A stretch of 64,000 nucleotides of DNA from Tilletia caries (lineage: Eukaryota; Basidiomycota; Exobasidiomycetes; Tilletiales; Tilletiaceae). The notes under the pieces were generated by a model. That model was given only the letters and a program-made list of their open reading frames with translations, was not told where the DNA came from and did not search any database. The translations under genes were made by a program, and so were the position numbers. How positions within the stretch are numbered: position 1 is the first letter of the stretch; each line of letters starts with the position of its first letter. This document shows positions 55,973 to 64,000 of the stretch, piece after piece. The stretch spans positions 1,054,001 through 1,118,000 of the forward strand of contig JALUTQ010000028.1 of assembly GCA_032718865.1 (NCBI GenBank), read 5' to 3'.

Positions 55973-57315
55973 ATCGACAAACTCAAGCTCAAAGCGCTCG
56001 GTCAATCCGGCGAGGGCCTACTCTGTTTGTACCTGCCCTACGAACGCACCTCGACATGCTCAACATTGCATCCACTCTGCATTATTCGTCTAAACCAAAT
56101 CGATGAGTCTCCGGTGTGATCGGCTTTCTGGCCTCAGGAACGTCCCACTCAAATATCGGCGATGAAGCGGGGAATTACTCGACGCCGGGCATCAGATTGC
56201 TACCAGGAGCGAGGCCGTGAAGGGGACGATGTTTGAAGACCTCTGATAAGTGCCGAGCTGATCTTGGCATCGTTCAAATGTCCGATCTTGTTACAAGGAA
56301 GGCCAGAACCAACAGCCTGTCACAGCGAACCTGGAACCACATGACAGCGAACTCTCGAGAGCAGTTCAGGCAAACGAAGGAGGACTTAATGGGAAACATA
56401 ACTGGGTTGCAAAGTAAGGTCTAAAGACATGTACATGGGAAGAAAGATTGCACACCTTGACGAGGTCGCGAGTTGCGTTCGTCGCTCGTGGTGATGGAAG
56501 CGGTGGAAAGCGAGTGGTGTGACATAGGGCGACGAGGCGATGAGGTCGGAGAGCGAAGAGGTTTGGAGGGTGAAGAGGTCGAACGAAGTCGAGGAGATCG
56601 GATGTCGAAGAGGTTGTGAAGCCGATGAGATCAGAAGGCGAGGATGTCGGAGGGAAGGAGATCGTACGGCGGGGAGGTTGTAAAGACGAGGTCGGGACGC
56701 GATGATGCCGGAAGGCGAAGAAGTTGAGAGCGAGGATATCGAATCGAAAGTCGAAACGCGAAGACGTCGGAGAGGAGAAGAAGTTGAGGGTGAGGGCGAG
56801 AGCGAGGAGCGAGGACATCGGAGAGGAGAAGAGGTTGGAGCGTTGAAGCGTTGAAGGGCGAAATCAAATGAGTCGAAGGCGAAGTCGCAGCGAAAAGGCA
56901 GGAGAGAGAAAGAGAAGAAGTCATGGTGATCAGTATGACAGTACGCAAGTGGAAGAAGGTAAGGGGACCGAGAAAACTCACCCCTTGCGGGTCCCGCTCT
57001 TCCCTTCCCCTCCCTGAAAATAGGGGGCCAGGGCGCATCAAAGCAAGCTCCGAATTGCCCAGCGGCGAGAGGATCATGTGAGAAGAGCGAAATAAGAGAA
57101 CCAAGAGCCCCCCAAGCCATGGTTCCCTGCCTTCAACCTCGTCCGCCACGCGCCCCTCCTCAAGTGCTCGACCTCCGTCATCCACCAGACCTCGCATCCC
57201 CCGGCCAACCTCGCAATCCACAGGTCCAACCACGAACCGAGCACGATCGTACCCCTCCCGCCCCCTAACACAACCACACAGACACCTTCCACGGCCGCCG
57301 TTACCTGCTCAAGGC
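55973..57315. other. Gap with purine-rich repeats, no supported gene
   Basis: The long minus-strand frames here (to 244 codons) are made of Ser/Leu/Phe/Arg repeats produced by the purine-rich minisatellite, so they are not called. Confidence 0.45.
56510..56870. repeat. Degenerate purine-rich minisatellite
   Basis: About a dozen diverged units of roughly 25-30 bp around the core GAAGAGGT.G and GATGTCGGA, almost entirely G/A on the plus strand. Confidence 0.65.
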
Positions 57316-58058
57316 ATCGCCATCATCGACGCCAAGCCCCCAGCCCAACGCGCACCGTGACCCGGGAGAAAGTGTCGGTACCTACTGAGGCAGAAGTCGA
57401 TGGAAGAGCATCGGCTTGATCGTAAATCAGAGCGACGACCAGCGATACCGTTCGGCGGTCGAAGCCGTGCTGGTATCAAAGATGAGAAGCTCCATGGAAC
57501 TCGTGCGCCTGAGGACTGACGCGTTCAGAATTCAGAGGCACGAGCCAGAGCAACTCACCAAGGAACCAGCACGAATCCGAACGCGGAACGGCATCCCTCG
57601 TCCTCACTTCGATCTCCGATGAGGCCGACGCTTTGTCACCGACTCCTGCCGCAGTAGGCGTCGACACGTCCTGCCGGGTCGCAGTGCGCGTTGGACTGGG
57701 AACTTGGTGTCGATAATGGCGGTGCCTTGAGGAAGTGACGGCGGCCGTGACAGGTGTCGGTGTGATCGTAGTCGGGGGCGGGCGGGGAACGAGCGTGCTC
57801 GGCACGTGGTTGGGCTGTAGGTCGTGAGGTCAGTCGAGGCACGCGAGGCCGGGCGGATGATGAAGGTCGATCGCTTGAGGAGAGGAGTGTAGCGTAGGAG
57901 GTTGGAGGTGAGGAAAGAAGGGAAAGGGGGGACGAATCAGCGTCTGGAGGCCCTCCTTTTATGCCTTTTCCCGTCCGTTGAACGACCTGTTTCGGCGGTG
58001 CTTCGGAAACAGAATCTTCGACTGTGTCGTGTTCTGAGGAGGAGAGGGCCGAAGGCAT
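57316..58058 (-). CDS. Hypothetical Pro/Ser/Thr-rich protein, splice model tentative
   Basis: ATG 58058 opens MPSALSSSEHDTVEDSVSEA, followed by Lys/Gly and Ser/Pro-rich sequence. A shift of frame to HVPSTLVPRPPPTTITPTPV can be explained by a 28-nt intron (GTGCCT donor, CTACAG acceptor, phase 0), which is very short for this genome. A second intron with a good GTGAGT donor near 57562 and CCTCAG acceptor would lead to a stop near 57316. No family is recognised. A frame change by a base error in a C6 tract is an alternative to the 28-nt intron. Confidence 0.3.
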
Positions 58059-59315
58059 CCCGCCACTGTACAGGATCAGGGAAGCAGGGAGGAAAGGTCA
58101 GTTGCCTGGTGTATCATCGCGCCATCTGCTGAAATCGTAAGTTCAGACTATCCGTTGGCTTTGAGCAGCATGCGTCCAGGATCGTCATTTGATGGCAAGG
58201 TCGTTTGCTGCCGTGCGATGTTGAAGCAAGAAGGCCAGACAGGCCCGTGTTGTATTCGGCAAGGTGCTGGCGGTCAGGGACACGCCAACGAAGCGCAGGC
58301 AAGTCTGCCTGTCATCTTTCCGCTGGCGCTCCGGCTGGCATTGGCAGAGAACGAACAGAAGCTACTCTTCGAAAGTCGATGGAGATGTGCCGCTGTGCGA
58401 GCATCAAGGAGCACTGGAAGGGACATGGAAGTAGTCAGCTGTCTTCTGCGTATCCCAAGGCGAAAGAGAGACTAGCTGGTCCGCTGCGCATGCTGAGAGG
58501 TTAGAGATGAGGTACATACGTGTTTCCTTTGGCATACCTGCGGTCGACTCGTGCAATCTGACGAGAAGGGAACAGAGGAGGAATGGAACAATGCAAGTGG
58601 GTAGAGGGCATCAGCAAGCAGGAAGCAGGCACTGTTGGGAAGGATGAGCTGGCGGTAGTCAGTTCTCTATGTCATGTACATGTCAATCGACTCTGTGCTA
58701 TGTCTGACAGCAGCATGTAGCTTTCAGAGGTGCATGGGAATGCTGCTGTCCGTTATATGTGGGTAAACTTATACGAGGAGACAACAAGGCGTGGTGTGAT
58801 GCCAGCATGGCCAGCTGTGCGCGCCAGGATCCAGAGGACATCTTGCCAAACGCAGGACCATGCTTACCATGTGTCGGTCCGCTGGGTCGACGCACAGTAG
58901 TAGAGAAATAACGACTGCCTTGTGTGGGAGAGAAGGAAGGAGATGGTCGGTTGGATCTTCTCAGATCTCTCGCTGTCTCACTTGCAGATGCCTCACTCTG
59001 CCGTGAATCTCTTTCAGGCACAGCATCACATCCTCTACTTATGTGTTCAGTCGCGCTCGCTTTAAGGGCGTGCAGCAGGAGATATACAGTTCGCCGAGGG
59101 CAGGCTCAGGGCATACATCCGGCGAGCGTTGTACGATGCATGATGAATGTAAAAGTCTGATTGAATGATTTCGAAACGAGAGCAGACACTAGGCGTGTCG
59201 CGTGAGGGGGAGCGAGAGAATGGGTTAGGGAAGCCCAGTGATGGAAGTGTCGAGGTTCCAAAGGAAGCGAAGAAGCAAAGACAAACGAGCAGACGAGCGA
59301 GCGAGGTTCGAGACT
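58059..59315. other. Gap without supported gene
   Basis: Frames up to about 107 codons, none with an ATG plus plausible splice partners or recognisable motif. Confidence 0.45.
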
Positions 59316-61321
59316 TTAAGCTGTGACCGAGCTCTGTAGGCAGTGTAGTTGATCCGCCACTTGGTGCAGCGTCGCGTTTGCCTTACGCGATGCCTGCTTC
59401 AACAGTGTCTCGTCGTTCGACTCTGCCGCCTTCTCCTCGTGAAGCGCAGGAAATCCACTCGGTGATCTTGATGAAGGCGAAGAAGAGGAGACCGCTGCCG
59501 AGCGCTCGAGGAGCGATTGTGTGATCTCACTTGCGCGGAAGGCAACGATCGAGAGTAGACTGTCTGAAAGACCGTGAGTAGCTTCGTTGCAGCCCATGAG
59601 ATACACGCTCGGGGTTGAAGCACTGGTGGTGTTTGGCGATCCGCTGCGCGAAAGGCCATCCGACTCATTGAGTGTCGAGGTGGACGAAACCAGAGAGAGA
59701 CCGCCGACAGACGACGAGCGCGAGTATGCAGATGGCTGGCCGTCGGAATCACCCGAGCGGCGTCGAGCCGGCGACCCGACAGAAGTAGGGAGTTGTCCCT
59801 CAGCAGCGAAAGCAGGATCAGCGACCGAAACCAGACGGTAGTCGCGCGTGATGCCCCGTTGACGCTCCCGTGCGCGCTCTGCCTCCTCCTCAGTCCCGCA
59901 CATCGAGGCCTCGTCTTGAATCTGGTCGGGTGTGGAAGAGCCACTCATGGCGGTTCGCAATCTAGACTGCGGGTCGAGCGCAGGGTAGAATTTGGCCAGA
60001 GGCTCCAGGAACTGGAGTTGCTTGGGAGATCGGTTGAACCCGGTGCCGAGGAAGATAGCATCGTAGCGCGCCACTTCGGTCTTGCCGACATCTAACTTGT
60101 TGATCAAGTTGAGCTCGAATTCGTCGCCGACTGTGCCCTTGACGCGCTCAGAGCCAATAACGGTGGTGTTCGCCTTGATCTCGAAGTATCCTTGTGAAGG
60201 CCCAGCGGCTCCAGGGAATGGTGCTGGTAGCTCGATTTGCTGATCGTAAATAACGGTGTGGATGTGGTTCAAAACATCGGGTCGGACGACAGAGTAGTTT
60301 GTGCGTCGAAATTCCTTGCGCCACTCGCTGCGCTGAGCCTCGCTCGCCTTCCAGAAGGTATCAGTTCGGTCAGGATCGAATGCAGCTGAGTTGACGAAAG
60401 CGGAATCGTCCGAGGGAACAATTGCCGAAGCTCGGAAGATCATGGTGACGTGTGCTTGAGGGTATGTGCTGTGGAGGTATGAAGCCATTTCTGCGGCCGA
60501 TTGCCCGCTTCCGAGCACGGCAAGCCGCAGAGGATAGTCGCGTTCGGTCCGGGAAGCAGTAAGGCTGAGTCGCTGAGTCATTCGGGCCTTCAGCTCGGCA
60601 TCGATCTTGGAAAGTGATGGCAGGAAGGTGGATGAGTGTACGACGAGTGAGTTTTCGGTCCACGGATTAGCGGGATAGAATGGTGCAACCTGAGCAGGGA
60701 TGGAGGCCACACCGCCGACTGCGATGGTAATATTGCGGGTCAGACGGTGAACGACTTCACCGGTCTTGCCAGCACGAGATGTGACCTTCAGGATGCGGAC
60801 GGAGTGAAAGGTGGCATCGTTAACGGTGCTTTCAGTCTCCGTCGAGGGATGAACGGGCTCGATGCTGATGACCTCTTGGTCGTATGAGGCATACTCGTCC
60901 ATGCGCTGCGCTGCCCATGCCAAGTAAGCGCTCCACTCTCTTCTGCTGGGCACCTGATTTTCCTTGTTGATGAAGCTGACCAGTCGGTTCGTCTTGTGCA
61001 AGTAGTTGATGAAGCTGAAGCTCGAAGTGGGGTCCCTCATGGTCGCAAGATCTTTAAGGGGCGAAACTTGCAGACTTGCTCCGGGAAGAAGGAGAGTTGG
61101 ATGCCTGAGGAAAGAGGATAAAGTCAGCAAAAACAGATGGCGAAATGAAATGGATAAACTGATACTCACCATGCGAAATGAGGCTGACGCTCAAGGAAGT
61201 GGATGCGCGGCAGTTGTTTGACAGCGTCTGCAGTCTCGACGAGGGCGATTGCGAGGGCGAGATTGGCAGGGCCAAAACCGATGCCAAGCAAGTCGTAGAC
61301 TTCAGATTGTTCGGTCGACAT
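59316..61321 (-). CDS. sidA: L-ornithine N5-monooxygenase (hydroxamate siderophore synthesis)
   Basis: Exon 1 (61170-61321) and exon 2 (59316-61104), with an intron of 65 nt (GTGAGT...CTCAG), give 646 residues. The FAD site GIGFGPANLALAIAL is at residues about 13-27. LPGASLQVSPLKDLATMRDP followed by FSFINYLHKTNRL is the family substrate-side block. The NADPH site is VLGSGQSAAEMASYL (about 247-261), and the C-terminal block reads DAIFLGTGF and GCNEATHGLSDSLLSIVAFR. The enzyme hydroxylates ornithine with NADPH and O2, the first committed step of ferrichrome/fusarinine-type siderophores (Sid1 in Ustilago, SidA in Aspergillus). A Ser-rich insertion (about residues 430-550) precedes the last block. 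A 5' UTR intron (about 61337-61402) and a TATA-like box at 61497-61504 lie upstream. Confidence 0.92.
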
Positions 61322-61496
61322 GATACAACAGATGGCTGAAGAGCAGAACTTCGGTCAATAATGAGGAGGTTCTGCGCTCGGAGACTGTGGGGTTGGCTCA
61401 CCTCAGGATGCGTGTGAAAGGAGGAGGACCTGAGGGTATGTGTAGATGCGTGTGGAAGGGTGTTGGATTGTAGACTCGTTGCTGAGATTCTGGTGG

Positions 61497-61504
61497 CTCT
61501 TATA
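61497..61504 (-). promoter_or_regulatory. TATA-like box of the monooxygenase gene
   Basis: TATAAGAG on the minus strand, about 176 bases upstream of the ATG at 61321 and upstream of the proposed 5' UTR intron. Confidence 0.35.
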
Positions 61505-62719
61505 GTAAGGTAAGTGACCTGGTGGAATCCAGATTCGCAACGAATTTGATGTCGAAGAGTCCGAAAGGAGGAGACGAGCAGGAGGTGGAGGAGGGCACAC
61601 GTTTCGAGGTTGACAGCGAGGCCACATTTCAAAAGGAAGGCGAGAGCGAGGCGCAGAGAGGATCGAAGTAATGGTGACGAGGCATGAGGCATGAGATGGA
61701 GTCAGCAAGGCGTCCTAACATTTCGAAAAAAAAGTAGCATGTCCGCTAAGAATTAGAACATACCGTGCACTTTGTGATGGAAATTTCTGGGTTCGGCAGA
61801 TGTGTGCAATTCGTACGTTGGGGCCGTAGTTATAAGAAGGCGGCCGAAGTGGAGAGCGCAGGAGGGACGAGCGTTGAAATGTTCGTCGTTTAGGTAATTC
61901 GATGGAGGGTCCGATCCGCAGGATCGACGACAGCGGCAGAGCCAGCGGTGAGAAGAGCAGTCAATTACCCAGCGCCATTGCCGCCGGTTCAGACAAAGTA
62001 AGCAGTCACGGCGTACGGCGTCAAAAGGGACCGAATTGTGTTTGTCCGATTTGATTCGTGTGCCGAACCAGCAGGTTCAGAGGGGCGAGGACGAGAGAGG
62101 TGGAAGTAAATTTTGGAATGGTCAGCGAGTTGGAAACACATGCAAAAGGTTGGTTCCAACACAACGTCATCGCGGATCGAACGTCATCCCGGTCAGAGCT
62201 TGGGGAAGAAGGACTGCAGTAGTCAGGAAGAAACTCACGGTTGGCTCGAGATTAGTCCGGAGCGTGGTGGTTGTGGTCGTACGTCCAGGAATGACCTGAA
62301 TCCTGCTTGGGACAGACCTCACTCGTCCTGACTATATACGCTTTCGGGCGCACAACTGGCGTCTCTGACAGGTTGCAGGCACAGCTCCCAGAGCACACAG
62401 ACGGACCGGATATCCCAAGTCGCTACCGAACAGACGATGAGGTGCAGGTTAGAGGATGAAAAAAATTAGGTTCAGTCTGACTGATGTTCTGATGATTGAT
62501 TTCATAACCGCCTGAAGATGAGCGATGAGATCGACCCTTCATCTGTGCGGACATATTTCACAAAGACACCGACCAGGAAGACCGAAGAATCGAGGCCTTG
62601 CCTGCTTCGTCCGTCTCCTACGCTACCTGCAGACTCCTTACGCTGCGGCCTGCGCGAGCAGCATAAGGCCCCCGCCCACGGAGCGAAGGCTTAGATTCTG
62701 CGCGCATGCATCGTCGCTG

Positions 62720-62746
62720 TTCATCGTTCATCGTTCATCGTTCATT
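62720..62746. repeat. (TTCATCG)n microsatellite
   Basis: Nearly four heptamer copies. The same heptamer repeat occurs at 17319-17339 and 48737-48755. Confidence 0.8.
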
Positions 62747-63853
62747 TTGTATGCTCACTCACGCACTCGCGCATCACGGTGCATGATGCTGCGTGCACAG
62801 ATCTGTCCTGGCCTCCTGGGTCTGAGGCTCAAGGAGGTCAGCGAACGCGTGCACGTACGTTTATAGTCAGAGTCAACTTGGGGCTCCAGAAGGGTTCTGG
62901 AAATGAGGGAAAACCCTCCCAGAAGACGAAGTTGTATACGCAACCATTTCCATGCTTCACATTATACGCTTCGTGGGAGCGTTGAAGCTTATTACACCAG
63001 CAGTGTCCCACGCTCCCACCCGCCGGCGTTAGTGTATGTATATCTCATCTGCTCCAGGCACGAAGTAGCAAGGACCGAGGGGCCGTAGCAGCGACGCTTA
63101 CATTGGACACTACTGGGTCACCGTCCCCCATTATTCCCGGCCAAATGGACACGCAGTTAGTAGTTAGTGGGCACGCAATGCGAGCGGATCAACCTGATCT
63201 TAGGGCCCTGTTCGCTACCACGATGAAGAAGATTCTTCGGGATTAATATTCGGCCTGCCTTGGCAGGATAGTCGATGAGCGATGAGCGACGAGCTTTGGA
63301 AGATCTCTGAATCAATCTTGACTCCTTCCTGGGTGCCGAGTTTTCCCGGAGCCGCTGTAGAATGCAAAAACGTTGTGCACAGCTCAGACCTTCGCGCCTT
63401 CGCTTCGGATTCCATCATCGAATAATAATGGGAGCCCCGCGACAACTATAAGCAGGTAGAGAAACGTCGCAGTTGCCAACAAAGCTCGCCAAGCGATGTG
63501 CCTATCATGGGACGATCTGATAAAGCCGCATCGTCACTCCTGCCTGCGGCTTGCGCGGTTGCGTCTCGGGTTGGCTGCACTTCCAGTGACCCGTCCACGG
63601 GCCCACCACCCTCGACACTCGTGCCGAACGCAAATTCTGGAGGTAGTCCCCGAGGCCGATCTTGCCGTGAACAAAGCATCAACCCCATACGCGATTTTCT
63701 GGTTGAGTGCTCTGAGACTTTGAGAAGATGCTCATCTGGAGGCGAAGAGTATATAGTCTGATGAGGAGGACTGCGGCGCGGACTGTAAGCTGATGCTGAA
63801 TCTTCGTCTCCTTCCTGGTTGTTGACCTACTCCATTTCGCAGTCATCGTCAGC

Positions 63854-64000
63854 ATGTCGATTGAGGACTCTGAAGGCTACGATTTGCGTACAACCAACCC
63901 ATGGACGGATGACGCTCTCGCAGTCCACGCTCTAGCCTCGAGGCCATCTCGTGACAATCCCTCTGGCTCGACCGCGACGTCCAACAAGCAGGACACCATC
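63854..64000 (+). CDS. 5' end of an unidentified gene, cut by window edge
   Basis: ATG at 63854 opens 49 codons beginning MSIEDSEGYDLRTTNPWTDD, still open at the window end. The hydrophilic N-terminus gives no family. It diverges from the siderophore monooxygenase gene, so a siderophore-related role is possible but unproved. A short upstream segment could hold a 5' UTR intron. Confidence 0.5.
   Translation, partial: MSIEDSEGYDLRTTNPWTDDALAVHALASRPSRDNPSGSTATSNKQDTI

Larger units (their letters stand above)
61322..63853. other. Divergent upstream region of sidA and the next gene
   Basis: 2.5 kb with no supported gene. Includes a TTCATCG microsatellite at 62720-62746. I saw no HGATAR/GATAA array of the kind bound by iron-responsive GATA repressors. 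Confidence 0.45.

Noticed and set aside
56386..57120. 244-codon minus-strand Ser/Leu-rich frame
   Set aside because: It is produced by the purine-rich minisatellite and has no other support.
1..64000. CRISPR array, prophage or bacterial operon
   Set aside because: No direct repeat-spacer arrays; intron-rich eukaryotic genes throughout.

Overview
The window looks like nuclear DNA of a basidiomycete fungus. Genes are dense (about 1 per 2-3 kb in the conserved part) and on both strands. Most have several short introns (roughly 55-155 nt) with GTGAGT/GTAAGT-type donors and CAG/TAG acceptors. Recognisable proteins are fungal: Atg13, Pex5, Nab2-type poly(A) RNA-binding protein, a Pcl-type cyclin, the OSCP subunit of mitochondrial ATP synthase, ATP-dependent PEP carboxykinase, Lsb6-type PI 4-kinase and an L-ornithine N5-monooxygenase for hydroxamate siderophores. 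A smut-like relative (Ustilaginomycotina) is possible, but the sequence alone does not settle the class.

Region 1 (1-15.5 kb) is an accessory island full of mobile DNA: a broken malate dehydrogenase fragment; a 2.6-kb non-autonomous LTR element (3574-6185, 5-bp target duplication) that carries an FHA-domain gene in sense and sits in the last part of a host gene; a 1.02-kb hAT-like element with an 8-bp target duplication and dense CGGAGT palindromes in that gene's promoter; a BED-finger gene; an acidic/basic repeat protein; and a complete-looking three-exon Tnp2 (CACTA/EnSpm) transposase gene (11.25-14.75 kb).

Region 2 (15.5-21.2 kb) has no convincing gene. It ends at a Pcl-like cyclin gene and contains a GC-rich fold-back and four ACGCGT sites.

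Region 3 (21-41 kb) is ordinary housekeeping sequence: cyclin, NAB2, a mitochondrial cysteine synthase homologue, ATP5, a nucleotide-sugar transporter, ATG13 and PEX5. All read through without frame breaks.

Region 4 (41.6-47.0 kb) is a second transposon island: a 647-bp CACTG-ended MITE with a 3-bp target duplication, then a two-gene PIF/Harbinger element (42618-46459) nested inside the terminal repeat of a MULE-like element (42524-47011) with a 10-bp direct duplication.

Region 5 (47-64 kb) returns to host genes: a small basic protein, PCK1, LSB6, a doubtful proline/serine-rich gene, the siderophore monooxygenase, and the start of a divergent gene cut off by the window end. Frame breaks, several of them at homopolymers, occur only in the mobile or accessory genes, while the seven long conserved genes are intact.
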